Assembly: GCF_001542855.1 (NCBI RefSeq)
Contig: NZ_LNBY01000018.1
Span: forward strand, 62,001-126,000
Direction: 5' to 3'
Source: Erythrobacter sp. AP23
GTDB taxonomy: Bacteria > Pseudomonadota > Alphaproteobacteria > Sphingomonadales > Sphingomonadaceae
DNA length: 64,000 bases
Positions 1-8,357 of the stretch are shown in pieces (position 1 is the first letter of the stretch; every line of letters begins with the position of its first letter). The notes beneath the pieces were generated by a model. The model was not told the DNA's origin. It did not search any database and saw only the letters and a program-made list of their open reading frames with translations. The position numbers and the translations under genes were made by a program.

Positions 1-223
1 AAGCCTTGTGCGCGGTATTGGGCTGCTTCGTCTGGATCGCTTCGCGGCGCTTGTCGTAAAAACGCAGCACGAGGTCGGGATCGCGTTCGAAGGCTTCGGG
101 CGTGGCGACGTCCTCTACCTTGTGCTGTTCCCACAAGCCGCCCGCGTCGCGGAAGGTATCGATGCCGCTTTCGGCGGAAATCCCCGCGCCGGTCAGGATC
201 ACGATGTTGCGTATATCGGCCAT
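1..223 (-). CDS. Sir2-family NAD-dependent protein deacylase, 5' part (cut by window edge)
   Basis: The reverse strand from an ATG at 223 reads 74 codons to the window edge without a stop. The start [20 protein letters not shown] carries the sirtuin NAD-binding signature ([11 protein letters not shown], residues 11-21), followed by [10 protein letters not shown], which matches the next conserved sirtuin block. Sirtuins remove acyl groups from lysines in the cytoplasm, consuming NAD+. The zinc-binding and catalytic His regions lie outside the window, so the subclass (CobB or other) cannot be told. The gene is divergent from dapB with a 69-bp gap. Confidence 0.85.
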   Translation of the reverse strand, partial: MADIRNIVILTGAGISAESGIDTFRDAGGLWEQHKVEDVATPEAFERDPDLVLRFYDKRREAIQTKQPNTAHKA

Positions 224-292
224 TGCCCTCAAGTAGCGATGCAACGGGACAGGTCAAATGGGGCCATGAACCAGCCCGGGCAGGGAGACCCA

Positions 293-1021
293 ATGGCGCG
301 GATCGGAGTTATCGGAAGCAAGGGCGCGATGGGGCAAGCGCTGGATGAAGTGATCGCGGCGAGCACGCACACGCTGGCAGGGGGCATCGACAAAGGCGGC
401 GATGCGGCCGGCCTGGCCGATGCAAGCGATGTTCTGGTCGACTTCTCCGCCCCGGCCGCGCTGTGTGCCAACCTGCACGCCGCAATAGGTGCGGGAATCC
501 CGATCGTGATCGGCACCACCGGTCTGGAAGACAAAAATCACAGCTCGATCGACGAAGCCGCGCGTGTTGTACCCGTGCTCCAGACGGGCAATACCTCGCT
601 GGGTGTGACGTTACTCGCCCATCTGGTGCGCGAGGCGGCTTCACGGCTCGGTCCCGATTGGGACATCGAAATCGTGGAGATGCATCATCGCCGCAAGGTC
701 GACGCACCCAGCGGCACGGCGCTGCTGCTCGGCGAAGCGGCCGCCAGCGGTCGCGGGATCGAGCTGGCGGGGCATTCGGAACGCGGGCGCGACGGGCACA
801 CCGGCGCGCGGACAGAGGGCGCGATCGGCTTCGCCGCGCTGCGCGGCGGGACCGTGGCGGGCGAGCACAGCGTGATCCTCGCCGGCGAAGAAGAACGCAT
901 CACCCTTGCCCACAGCGCCGAGAACCGCAGCATCTTCGCGCGCGGTGCGGTGCGCGCGGCGGAGTGGCTGATCGGCCGAAAGGCCGGACGCTATACGATG
1001 GACAAGGTGCTGGGCATCTGA
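293..1021 (+). CDS. dapB: 4-hydroxy-tetrahydrodipicolinate reductase
   Basis: Reduces 4-hydroxy-tetrahydrodipicolinate with NAD(P)H in the diaminopimelate/lysine pathway. The 242-aa product starts MARIGVIGSKGAMG with the Rossmann glycine motif, and the catalytic and substrate-binding stretch EMHHRRKVDAPSGT lies at residues 129-142 (His-His-Arg-Arg-Lys). Length is at the short end of the usual 240-270. The ATG at 293 was chosen because the dinucleotide fold begins there and a GGGAGA lies just upstream. An in-frame ATG at 266 would add nine residues. Other lysine-pathway genes in the window are dapE (4402-5538) and dapD (38074-38898), neither adjacent. Confidence 0.95.
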   Translation: MARIGVIGSKGAMGQALDEVIAASTHTLAGGIDKGGDAAGLADASDVLVDFSAPAALCANLHAAIGAGIPIVIGTTGLEDKNHSSIDEAARVVPVLQTGNTSLGVTLLAHLVREAASRLGPDWDIEIVEMHHRRKVDAPSGTALLLGEAAASGRGIELAGHSERGRDGHTGARTEGAIGFAALRGGTVAGEHSVILAGEEERITLAHSAENRSIFARGAVRAAEWLIGRKAGRYTMDKVLGI

Positions 1022-1025
1022 CGTC

Positions 1026-1823
1026 ATGACCCTGCGCGAGCGCCTTCACCATCAATTGCACGTCGGCTCCTGGCCGAACGGCAAGCTGACCGGGCTCAAC
1101 ATTTTGGTGGTGTGGACGATCCTCGCCGCGCTGGGCGTGGGCATCATCGCTACCGAACCGATAATCCGCGTGCCCTACCAGCGCGAAATCCTGCTCGCCG
1201 AATTCGTCTTCGGGATGATCTTCCTGATCGAGTATGTGGCGCGCGTCTATGCCGCGCCCGAGCGCGAGGGTAAGGGCAGCGACTGGGGCAAGCGCTGGCG
1301 CTTCATGATTTCGCCCATCGGGCTGATCGACCTGCTGGTGGTCGTCGTCAGCCTTGCGCCTTTCTTCGTCGCCAATGCCGCCGTGCTGCGCGTGATCCGC
1401 CTGCTCAGGATCGTTTCGATCCTCAAGTTCAGCCGTTTTTCGGCTGCGATGCGCGAAATTGCGGGCGCGCTGAAGGAGCGCAGTTACGACTTGCTGGTCT
1501 GCGCAACGCTGGCCTTCGTGCTGGTGCTGCTCGGCGCGGCGGGGCTCTACTGGATCGAAGGGTCGATCCAACCCAAGGCCTTCGGCTCGATCCCCCGCGC
1601 GCTGTGGTGGGCGGTGATCACGCTGACCACGGTAGGATATGGCGACGTCTATCCTGTCACCACCGCCGGGCGCCTGATCGGCATGCTGGTCGCGATCGGC
1701 GGGGTTCTGCTGGTGGCACTGCCCACCGGCATCGTCGCGGCGGCTTTTTCCGATGCGATGCAGCGCCGGCGCGAGGCGATGAAGAGGGCGCTCGAAGAGA
1801 TCGAGACCAAGACCGACCTATGA
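1026..1823 (+). CDS. voltage-gated-type potassium channel
   Basis: A 265-aa integral membrane protein with about six transmembrane segments. The K+ selectivity filter TTVGYGD is at residues 201-207 between the last two helices. An S4-like stretch with regularly spaced arginines (VLRVIRLLRIVSILKFSRF) lies near the middle, so it has the architecture of six-TM voltage-gated cation channels (Kv/Kch type). A basic/acidic coiled C-terminal tail follows the pore helix. It starts 4 bp after dapB stops and ends 10 bp before nth, so the three probably share a transcript. Gating and physiological role are not visible from sequence. Confidence 0.85.
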   Translation: MTLRERLHHQLHVGSWPNGKLTGLNILVVWTILAALGVGIIATEPIIRVPYQREILLAEFVFGMIFLIEYVARVYAAPEREGKGSDWGKRWRFMISPIGLIDLLVVVVSLAPFFVANAAVLRVIRLLRIVSILKFSRFSAAMREIAGALKERSYDLLVCATLAFVLVLLGAAGLYWIEGSIQPKAFGSIPRALWWAVITLTTVGYGDVYPVTTAGRLIGMLVAIGGVLLVALPTGIVAAAFSDAMQRRREAMKRALEEIETKTDL

Positions 1824-1833
1824 CCTTGACCTC

Positions 1834-2487
1834 ATGACCAAAGACCAGATTTTCGAGTTCTTCCGGCGGCTGGCGGAGGACAATCCCGCGCCCGAGACCG
1901 AATTGGAGTACGGCAATGCCTATCAGCTGGTGGTGGCGGTGGCGCTGAGCGCCCAGGCGACCGACGTGGGGGTCAACAAGGCCACCCGCGCACTGTTTCG
2001 CAAGGTCGAGACACCGCAGCAGATGCTGGACCTCGGCGAGGAGGGCCTCAAACAGCACATCAAGACCATCGGCCTGTTCAATTCCAAGGCGAAGAACGTC
2101 ATCGCGCTCTCGCAATTGCTCGTCGACGAATATGGCGGCGAGGTGCCCGACACCCGCGAGGACCTCGTGCGGCTGCCCGGCGTCGGCCGCAAGACCGCCA
2201 ATGTCGTGCTCAATTGCTGGTTCGGGCAGGAAACCTTCGCGGTCGACACGCATATCCTGCGCGTCGGCAACCGCACCGGGCTTGCCAAGGGCAAGACGCC
2301 CGAACAGGTCGAGGCCAAGCTCGAAAAGCGTGTGCCCCAGCCGTTCAGGCTAGGCGCGCATCACTGGCTGATCCTGCACGGGCGGTACGTGTGCAAGGCC
2401 AGGACGCCCGAATGCTGGCGGTGCAAGGTTGTCGACCTGTGCAGCTATCGCAAGAAGGTCACCGAGAAGCCGAAGGGACGCGCATAA
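1834..2487 (+). CDS. nth: endonuclease III (DNA glycosylase/AP lyase)
   Basis: Base-excision repair enzyme that removes oxidised pyrimidines and cleaves the abasic site. The 217-aa protein has the helix-hairpin-helix LPGVGRKTA with catalytic Lys120, and the catalytic Asp138 in AVDTHILRV; both fall at the E. coli numbering. The C-terminal 4Fe-4S loop is intact, with four cysteines spaced C-x6-C-x2-C-x5-C (starting CKARTPECWRC). Full length for the family. It follows the channel gene by 10 bp on the same strand. Confidence 0.96.
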   Translation: MTKDQIFEFFRRLAEDNPAPETELEYGNAYQLVVAVALSAQATDVGVNKATRALFRKVETPQQMLDLGEEGLKQHIKTIGLFNSKAKNVIALSQLLVDEYGGEVPDTREDLVRLPGVGRKTANVVLNCWFGQETFAVDTHILRVGNRTGLAKGKTPEQVEAKLEKRVPQPFRLGAHHWLILHGRYVCKARTPECWRCKVVDLCSYRKKVTEKPKGRA

Positions 2488-2541
2488 CTAGCGGATTTGA
2501 TTGCAGGGACGTGGTATCGTGCCGTCGAGAGGAGACGCATT

Positions 2542-2949
2542 ATGACCCGCACCTTCATCCTGCTGACCGCCACCGCCGCACTCGCCGCCTGCGCTCCGAT
2601 GGAGAGCGATGCCGATTTCGATCCCGCCGCCGACGCTCCGCCGGTGCGCGTGGTGGGCGAACCCCGGAACTGCATCAACCGCAACCTCATCCGCAACTCT
2701 CGCGTGCGTAGCGATTACGTGATCGATTTCGAGATGACCGGGAACAGGGTGTATCGCAGCACGCTCGAGATCGGCTGCCCGCGCCTGGGTTTCGAGCGCG
2801 CCTTCATTTACGAGACGCCGACCAGCCAACTCTGCAGCACCGAAATCATCTACGTGCTCGAGGACTTTGGCGGCCAGGTCCAACGCGGCGCCGGGTGCAG
2901 CCTCGGTGATTTCGTGCCGGTCGAATATGTGGAGGAGGGGGAGGGCTAG
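2542..2949 (+). CDS. putative lipoprotein of unknown function
   Basis: A 135-aa protein beginning MTRTFILLTATAALAAC: a basic N-terminus, hydrophobic stretch and lipobox L-A-A-C with the lipidated Cys at residue 17, so it is probably an outer-membrane or periplasm-facing lipoprotein. The mature part has four or five further cysteines (for example NCINRN, GCPRLG, LCSTEI) and little predicted hydrophobicity. I do not recognise the family. ATG 2542 was preferred over the longer frame because the signal peptide starts there, preceded by GAGGAG. It ends convergent to the DAACS transporter gene. Confidence 0.7.
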   Translation: MTRTFILLTATAALAACAPMESDADFDPAADAPPVRVVGEPRNCINRNLIRNSRVRSDYVIDFEMTGNRVYRSTLEIGCPRLGFERAFIYETPTSQLCSTEIIYVLEDFGGQVQRGAGCSLGDFVPVEYVEEGEG

Positions 2950-2979
2950 GCGCTAATCTCCCCGGCCTCCAATGCATCC

Positions 2980-4218
2980 TCACACATCGTCCGCCGAGAC
3001 CATCTCGGCGGTGTCGATTTCGCCGGTCATCACGCCCACCGTGGTCGCCACTGTGGCATCGCCGGTGACGTTGGTGGCGGTGCGCATCATGTCCATGATC
3101 CGGTCGACCCCGGCGACGAAGGCGATGGTTTCCAGCGGCACTTCGACCGCGGTGAAGATCGCCGCCATCATGATCAGCCCCGCGCCGGGAATGCCCGCAG
3201 CGCCGATCGAGCCGACCGTCGCGAGCACCGCGATGGTCACATAGTCGCCGGTCGAGAGGTCGACCCCGAAGATCTGCGCGCCGAACAGTGTGGCGAGGCC
3301 GAGATACATCGCGGTCCCGTCCATGTTGATCGTCGCGCCCAAGGAGGTGGTGAAGCTGGTGACCGAGCGGCTGACGCCCAGATTGCGCTCGACGCAGCGC
3401 ATCGTCACCGGCAGCGTCGCATTGGAGCTGGCGGTCGAATAGGCGACCGCCATCGCATCGACGATCCCGCGGAAGAAATCGACCACCGGCAGCCTGGCCA
3501 GGAACTTCACGATTCCCGCATACATCAGCAGGATCAGCAGCAGGCAGCCGCCATAGACCAGCGCGACCAGCTGGCCGAGCGCGAGCAGCGCCGGAACCCC
3601 CAGAGTGCCGGCCACCCAGGCCATCAGCGCGAACACGCCGAAGGGGGTGAGTTCCATCACCACGATGGTGACCTTCTGCATCACCACCGCGCCCGAATCG
3701 AAGATGCGTTGGGCGGGTGCGCCATCCTCCTTGGCCATCAGGATCCCGATGCCGATCAGCAGCGAGAAGATGATCAGCGGCAGCACGTTGACGTCCGCCA
3801 TCACCTGCACCGGGCTTTGCGGGACCATGCCCAGCACCATGTCGCGCCAGGTGGTGACCGCCGGCTCGGGCACCTCGCCCATCTCGATCGCGCTGGTGTC
3901 GAGCCCGATGCCGGGCTGGAACACCGTGCCTAGGCCCAGGCCCAGCCACACCGCAATCTGCCCGGTGACGACGAACAGCAGCAGCGCGCGCCAGCCGACA
4001 TTGCCGAGCTTGCGCAAGTCGCCGATCGCCGCGACGCCCGCGACCAGGCTGAAGAAGATCAGCGGGACCACCAGCATCTTGATGAAGGCAATGAAGACAT
4101 CGCCGATGATCTTGATGCTTTCCGCCCCCGGCCCCCACGCGAAGCCGACAATGATGCCGAGGACCAGCGCACCGATAACGCGCTGCCACAGCGGAATTGC
4201 GAACCAGGTCTTCAGCAT
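2980..4218 (-). CDS. dicarboxylate/amino acid:cation symporter (DAACS family)
   Basis: Inner-membrane secondary transporter of the GltP/DctA family, moving glutamate, aspartate or C4-dicarboxylates with H+ or Na+. The 412-aa protein begins MLKTWFAIPLWQRVIGAL and has the family's serine-rich and NMDGT motifs (STASSNATLPVT, then TSLGATINMDGTAMY), which form the re-entrant loop and cation site. The multiple hydrophobic segments and length are normal for the family. Substrate cannot be fixed from sequence. No partner genes are adjacent; downstream it converges with the lipoprotein gene. Confidence 0.9.
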   Translation of the reverse strand: MLKTWFAIPLWQRVIGALVLGIIVGFAWGPGAESIKIIGDVFIAFIKMLVVPLIFFSLVAGVAAIGDLRKLGNVGWRALLLFVVTGQIAVWLGLGLGTVFQPGIGLDTSAIEMGEVPEPAVTTWRDMVLGMVPQSPVQVMADVNVLPLIIFSLLIGIGILMAKEDGAPAQRIFDSGAVVMQKVTIVVMELTPFGVFALMAWVAGTLGVPALLALGQLVALVYGGCLLLILLMYAGIVKFLARLPVVDFFRGIVDAMAVAYSTASSNATLPVTMRCVERNLGVSRSVTSFTTSLGATINMDGTAMYLGLATLFGAQIFGVDLSTGDYVTIAVLATVGSIGAAGIPGAGLIMMAAIFTAVEVPLETIAFVAGVDRIMDMMRTATNVTGDATVATTVGVMTGEIDTAEMVSADDV

Positions 4219-4301
4219 GCGGTGTCCTCTCCCGTGATTGCGGCATGGCTACGCAATGAGCCGCGGGAAGGGAAGCACCAACACCGCCTACCCCCACAAT
4301 C

Positions 4302-4400
4302 GTCACCCCGGACCCGATCCGGAGTCGTGCTTCCCTGCGGCGCAGTGCAAGGTTTCAAGAAGAAGCCCGACCCCGGCTCGAAAGGCCGGGGCGACGGCGA
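4302..4400. repeat. intergenic inverted repeat of REP-like type
   Basis: Between the DAACS start and the dapE stop. The outer arms CGTCACCCCGG (about 4302) and CCGGGGCGACG (about 4388) are inverted with one mismatch, and an inner hairpin CCCCGGC...GCCGGGG is formed close to the right arm. The dapE stop codon lies 2 bp beyond, so it may also end the dapE transcript, although there is no clear T-run. Confidence 0.5.
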
Positions 4401-4401
4401 T

Positions 4402-5538
4402 CTAGGTTGCAAGGCAATCGCGCGCAATCCGCGCGTATATGCGGCTCAGCGTCGACAGGTCCGCCACTGCCACCGCCTCGTCGCGCTTGTGCATGGTCGC
4501 GTTGCACAGGCCGAATTCGATCACCGGACACATTGCGCGCAGGAACCGCGCATCCGAGGTACCGCCGCTGGTCGAAGGTTCGGGGTCGATCCCCGTCTCG
4601 GCCTTGACGGCGGCGGCGATGATGTCGCTGAATTCGCCCGGCGGGGTGAGGAAAGGCTCGCCCGAGATGATCGGCTTGGCCACGCCGCCGTGCTTCTCCG
4701 CGATCGCGCCCACCTTCTCCGACAACGAGGCGCCCGAATGTCGGTCGTTGAAGCGGATCGAGATGCGCGCTTCGGCTTTCGCGGGGATGACGTTGTGCGC
4801 CATGTTCCCAACCTCGAGGTCCGTGATCTCGAGATTGGAGGGCTGAAACCAATCGGTCCCCTCGTCGAGCACCAGCGCGTCGAGTTCGGCGAGCATGGCG
4901 ACGAGCTTGGGGATCGGATTGTCGGCCAGATGCGGATAGGCGACATGGCCCTGCGTCCCATCGACCTCGAGCCAGATATTGACCGAACCGCGCCGCCCGA
5001 TCTTCATCATGTCGCCGAGCCGGTTCACCGAGGTCGGTTCGCCGACCAGGCACAGGTCGGGCTGGTGGCCGTGTTCGCGCATGAAATCGATCAGCGCGCG
5101 CGTGCCGTGCAGCGCGGGGCCTTCCTCGTCGCCGGTGATGATGAAGCTGATCGTCCCGGCATCGGCAGGCACCTTCGCCACCGCATCGACCATGCAGGCG
5201 ATCGATCCCTTCATGTCGACCGCGCCGCGTCCATAGAGCAGTTCGCCGCGCTGTGCGGGTTCGAAGGGCTCGCTCGCCCAGCCGCTGCCTGGGGGCACAA
5301 CGTCGAGATGCCCGGCGAAGGCAAAGTGCTTCGATCCTTCGGGTCCGCTGCGGATCGCGAACAGGTTCTCGACCGGGGCCTCGGGCGAACCTTCCTCCCC
5401 CTCACCGCGTTTGAACCGCGTTACCTCGAAACCCAGCGGGGCGAGCATCGCCTCCATCGCATCGAACACCGGGCCCGTCGCCGGGGTCACGCTGGGCGCG
5501 GCGATCAGCCGCTTGGCGAGGTCGAGAACTTCGGTCAT
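4402..5538 (-). CDS. dapE: succinyl-diaminopimelate desuccinylase
   Basis: M20-family dizinc amidohydrolase that removes succinate from N-succinyl-L,L-diaminopimelate in lysine and peptidoglycan-precursor synthesis. The 378-aa product begins MTEVLDLAKRLIAAPSVTP. Metal-binding motifs are visible in order: FAGHLDVVPPG (His, Asp), GRGAVDMKGS (bridging Asp) and TGDEEGPA (catalytic Glu-Glu). The open frame extends further upstream to 5688, but family starts match the ATG at 5538. It is divergent from the cupin gene 29 bp away. Confidence 0.95.
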   Translation of the reverse strand: MTEVLDLAKRLIAAPSVTPATGPVFDAMEAMLAPLGFEVTRFKRGEGEEGSPEAPVENLFAIRSGPEGSKHFAFAGHLDVVPPGSGWASEPFEPAQRGELLYGRGAVDMKGSIACMVDAVAKVPADAGTISFIITGDEEGPALHGTRALIDFMREHGHQPDLCLVGEPTSVNRLGDMMKIGRRGSVNIWLEVDGTQGHVAYPHLADNPIPKLVAMLAELDALVLDEGTDWFQPSNLEITDLEVGNMAHNVIPAKAEARISIRFNDRHSGASLSEKVGAIAEKHGGVAKPIISGEPFLTPPGEFSDIIAAAVKAETGIDPEPSTSGGTSDARFLRAMCPVIEFGLCNATMHKRDEAVAVADLSTLSRIYARIARDCLAT

Positions 5539-5567
5539 CCTTGCCCCGCTAGCAGGAGTGCGCGACA

Positions 5568-6035
5568 ATGCCCAAGCTCGATCTCGATGCCATTCCCCAG
5601 ACCAATGCCACGGGGTATCCCGCGCCCTTCGACGCCGATGTCGCGGGCCGCTGGTATCGCCGCCTCGCGCCCGCTGCCGGCCTGACACAGATGGGGGCGA
5701 GCCATGTCGTGCTGAAGCCGGGCGCCTATTCCTCGCAGCGCCACTGGCACCGGCTCGAGGACGAGCTGCTGGTGATGATCGCAGGCGAGGCAGTGCTGAT
5801 CGAGAACGAGGGCGAGACCGTTGTCCGCCCCGGCGATGTGCTCGCCTGGGCGGCGGGCGTCGAGAACGGCCACCGGCTTCACAACCGGTCGGACGCGGAC
5901 TGCATCTTCGTGGCGGTCAGCGCGGGCGACAAGGACCGCGATTCGGGCGAATATCCCGATATCGACATGGTCTTCGATCCCGACGGCTACGCGCGCAAGG
6001 ATGGCACGCGCTACCCGAGCAAGCGTATCCCCTGA
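5568..6035 (+). CDS. cupin domain protein
   Basis: A 155-aa single-domain cupin. The first cupin motif is visible as RHWHRLEDELLVMIAGEAV (His-x-His...Glu with typical spacing) and the second around RPGDVLAWAAGVENGHRL. These residues would bind a metal in a small beta-barrel. Function is not assignable; related proteins range from isomerases to sugar-binding regulators. It lies between divergent dapE and convergent nuclease genes, so it is probably its own transcription unit. Confidence 0.75.
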   Translation: MPKLDLDAIPQTNATGYPAPFDADVAGRWYRRLAPAAGLTQMGASHVVLKPGAYSSQRHWHRLEDELLVMIAGEAVLIENEGETVVRPGDVLAWAAGVENGHRLHNRSDADCIFVAVSAGDKDRDSGEYPDIDMVFDPDGYARKDGTRYPSKRIP

Positions 6036-6040
6036 GATCG

Positions 6041-6967
6041 CTAGTCGCCTCCGCGCGGTGGGGCGCGGAAGGAGCGAACGCCGCGCTCCGATGCTTGGGC
6101 GGGACCCAGCGCCTCGTCGAGCAAATCGGCAATGCGCAAGCCGGCCTGCTGCACGCGGCGGCGCAGCGCGGGCAGTTGCGCCACGATGTCCTCCTGCCTC
6201 AGCGCGGTCTTGCCGGGCAGGTCCCCCGCGCACGGATCGTCCGTGTCGAAAGCGGTGGGATAGACCAGCTCGCGCGAGAGCTGCCAGCTTTCGCGCCCCC
6301 AGTCGGCAGGGGTGCCGCCAGCCAGCGCGGCGCGTTCGACGCTGTCGTAGCGGCGCACCAGCGCCGGCTGCGCGGAGGTTATCGCGCGCTCGGCCATGGG
6401 GCCGTCCCAGATCCAGTGCAGGTTGAGCGAGGGTACGATGCCGTAATCGGTCTCGCGGTCGTTGCCGCCGCGATCGTCCTTATCGCCCGAATGCAGCGGC
6501 ATGTGGATGTCGCCGGTGAAATGGACCAGCCACGCCAGCGCTTCGAGCCGCACATTGTCGGGCAGGTTGCGCCGGGAAAGCACGGTCATCGCGCGCTCGA
6601 TCTGACCGTTGACGCAGGCCCCGCCGGGGCAATTGGCGAAGGCGGAATACTCCTCGCAGATCGGCGCGGTCTTGTAGTGCCACTGCGCGGTATAGCCCCA
6701 GCGGTCGCGATCGCGGCGCACGCAATCGGCCCAGACCGAAGCGTCGGCAAGGCTGTCCAGAGCGCAATCGGGCGTCCCCAGCAGCGGGGCCGCCTCGAGC
6801 AATCGCCCAATCTCGGCGCGCGTTTCGGGGCGCAGGTTTGCCTCCGCGATCTCGGCGGTCACCCGATGCGCGTAGAACCCCCAAGCCTGCGCCTGCGCGG
6901 GCAGCAGCAGCGCGGCCAGCGCCGCAAATGCGCTCAGGCAATGGTTTCGTATTGTTCGATGACCCAT
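6041..6967 (-). CDS. secreted S1/P1-type nuclease
   Basis: A 308-aa trizinc nuclease of the S1/P1 family, expected to act outside the cytoplasm on single-stranded nucleic acid. The signal peptide (SAFAALAALLLPAQAQA) is followed by Trp-Gly-Phe-Tyr-Ala-His; the family's mature N-terminal Trp and the early His are zinc ligands. HFTGDIHMPLHSGDKDDRGGND is the core metal motif (His, Asp, His, His, Asp), and NLHWIWDG matches the later conserved block. The ATG at 6967 lies inside the end of the GST gene (34-bp overlap), suggesting translational coupling. Confidence 0.88.
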   Translation of the reverse strand: MGHRTIRNHCLSAFAALAALLLPAQAQAWGFYAHRVTAEIAEANLRPETRAEIGRLLEAAPLLGTPDCALDSLADASVWADCVRRDRDRWGYTAQWHYKTAPICEEYSAFANCPGGACVNGQIERAMTVLSRRNLPDNVRLEALAWLVHFTGDIHMPLHSGDKDDRGGNDRETDYGIVPSLNLHWIWDGPMAERAITSAQPALVRRYDSVERAALAGGTPADWGRESWQLSRELVYPTAFDTDDPCAGDLPGKTALRQEDIVAQLPALRRRVQQAGLRIADLLDEALGPAQASERGVRSFRAPPRGGD

Positions 6968-7596
6968 TCTTCGTTTTCCGATGCCTCTATCCACGCCTGC
7001 ATCCACTCGTGCTCCCACACCGCCTGCATATAGGCGGCGGCGAATCCGGGAACCGGGATCTGGTAGCTGATGAACCGTGACACTACCGGGGCGAAGAAGA
7101 CGTCCGCCGCGCCGAAAGTGCCGAACAGGAACGGCCCGCCGTTGCCGAACCGGCTGCGCGCTTCCGCCCACAGGCCGAGGATGCGCAATATGTCCGCCTT
7201 GCACGCCTCGCTGGGCTCGAACCCGTCGAAGCGCTTGCGCACATTCATCGGGCATTCGCTGCGCAGCGCCTGGTAGGAGGAGTGCATTTCGGCGACCATC
7301 GATCGCGCCATGCCGCGCGCCACCTCGTCCTTGGGCCAGAAGCGATCGCGCCCGACCTTGTCGCCCAGATATTCGAGGATCGCGAGGCTGTCCCACACCA
7401 CCGCCTCGTCGTCCCAAAGGATCGGGACCTTGCCGCTGGAGGGCTGCGTGCCGCCATCGCTCGCCTTGAGCTCGTTCCACGCCTCGCCGAACATCGGGAC
7501 GGTGATCTCCTCGAACGACAGGCCCGACTGCTTGGCCGCCAGCCAGCCGCGCAGGCTCCAGCTCGAGTAATTCTTGTTGCCGATGATCAGTTTCAT
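6934..7596 (-). CDS. glutathione S-transferase family protein
   Basis: A 220-aa cytoplasmic GST-like protein starting MKLIIGNKNYSSWSLRGWLA, a thioredoxin-fold N-terminus in which the usual catalytic Ser/Tyr region is NYSSWS. The GSH-binding turn KVPIL and the following ESLAIL-like segment (WDSLAILEYL) are present, then the all-helical C-terminal domain. Substrate is unknown. The frame stays open upstream to 7740, but the GST fold begins at ATG 7596. It overlaps and probably couples with the downstream S1/P1 nuclease gene. Confidence 0.88.
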   Translation of the reverse strand: MKLIIGNKNYSSWSLRGWLAAKQSGLSFEEITVPMFGEAWNELKASDGGTQPSSGKVPILWDDEAVVWDSLAILEYLGDKVGRDRFWPKDEVARGMARSMVAEMHSSYQALRSECPMNVRKRFDGFEPSEACKADILRILGLWAEARSRFGNGGPFLFGTFGAADVFFAPVVSRFISYQIPVPGFAAAYMQAVWEHEWMQAWIEASENEEWVIEQYETIA

Positions 7597-7805
7597 GCGG
7601 TGCCCCTTGCCGTTCGAGTCGGTCGTTAGGCGTTCATCCTTCCGCTGTCGATGCTGAACAGTGGACCGCGTGGACCGCAGTCCAGCGATAAAATCGTCCA
7701 TTATGGCGCGGGCGTCCTCGGGTGACAGATCGGGCAGCATGGCAGCAGGCTGGCACGCGCATTGTGCTGTAGGAAAACGAAAAGCGCTGGCCTAGGTTGC
7801 CAGGC

Positions 7806-8225
7806 ATGAGCCTGCGCCCCTTCCACCTTGCTTTCCCCGTCGACGACCTCGCCGCAGCGCGCCGCTTCTACGGCGAGACCATGGGCTGCGCCGAGGGGCG
7901 TTCGTCGGACGAGTGGATCGATTTCGACTTCTACGGCCACCAGATCGTCGCGCACCTGGCGCCCGGGCAGGCTGGCGACCGGGCCAGCAACCATGTCGAC
8001 GGCCACGGCGTGCCGGTGCCGCATTTCGGCATCGTGCTGGCGATGGAGGACTGGCAGGCGCTGGCCGACCGGCTTCAGGCAGCGGGCGTCAAATTCGCAA
8101 TACCGCCGACGATCCGCTTCAAGGGCCAGCCCGGCGAACAGGCCACGATGTTCTTCCGCGACCCCAGCGGCAACGCGCTGGAGATGAAGGCATTTGCGAA
8201 CGATGCGATGCTGTTTGCGAGGTAG
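7806..8225 (+). CDS. VOC-family protein (glyoxalase/dioxygenase fold)
   Basis: A 139-aa vicinal-oxygen-chelate protein. It starts [20 protein letters not shown], with the family's first metal-ligand His in FHLAFPV, the repeat of the beta-alpha-beta-beta-beta unit (VPHFGIVL in the centre), and the closing [15 protein letters not shown] with the Glu ligand. Such proteins include glyoxalases, extradiol dioxygenases and antibiotic-binding proteins; the exact role is open. A TTG nine bases upstream could extend it by three residues. It sits directly before the repeat that precedes the CPBP gene. Confidence 0.85.
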   Translation: MSLRPFHLAFPVDDLAAARRFYGETMGCAEGRSSDEWIDFDFYGHQIVAHLAPGQAGDRASNHVDGHGVPVPHFGIVLAMEDWQALADRLQAAGVKFAIPPTIRFKGQPGEQATMFFRDPSGNALEMKAFANDAMLFAR

Positions 8226-8238
8226 GCGCGTTGCAGGC

Positions 8239-8273
8239 CGACTGTCCGCTAACGACCCGTTTGCGGACGTACG
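8239..8273 (+). repeat. copy (right end) of the dispersed intergenic repeat
   Basis: The stretch with GCTAACGACCCG followed by TTTGCGGACGTAC resembles the right end of the ~90-bp repeats at 15661-15754, 16006-16096 and 16343-16377 (consensus CTNACGACGCCATTGCGGACATT). It lies in the same orientation relative to the downstream gene as those copies. The left part is degenerate; 8281-8345 shows a possible second, diverged fragment. Confidence 0.45.
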
Positions 8274-8357
8274 GGGAGCCAAGCCGTTTCCCCAATAGCA
8301 GACCGTTAGGCGGAAGCGGCAGGTGGCGCGATAATTGCTGTCGCGCTACGAAAGGAA

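Noticed and set aside
7597..7740. N-terminal extension of the GST frame (open to 7740)
   Set aside because: The GST fold starts cleanly at ATG 7596, and the extra 48 residues are polar with no fold or signal; no ribosome-binding site supports the longer start.
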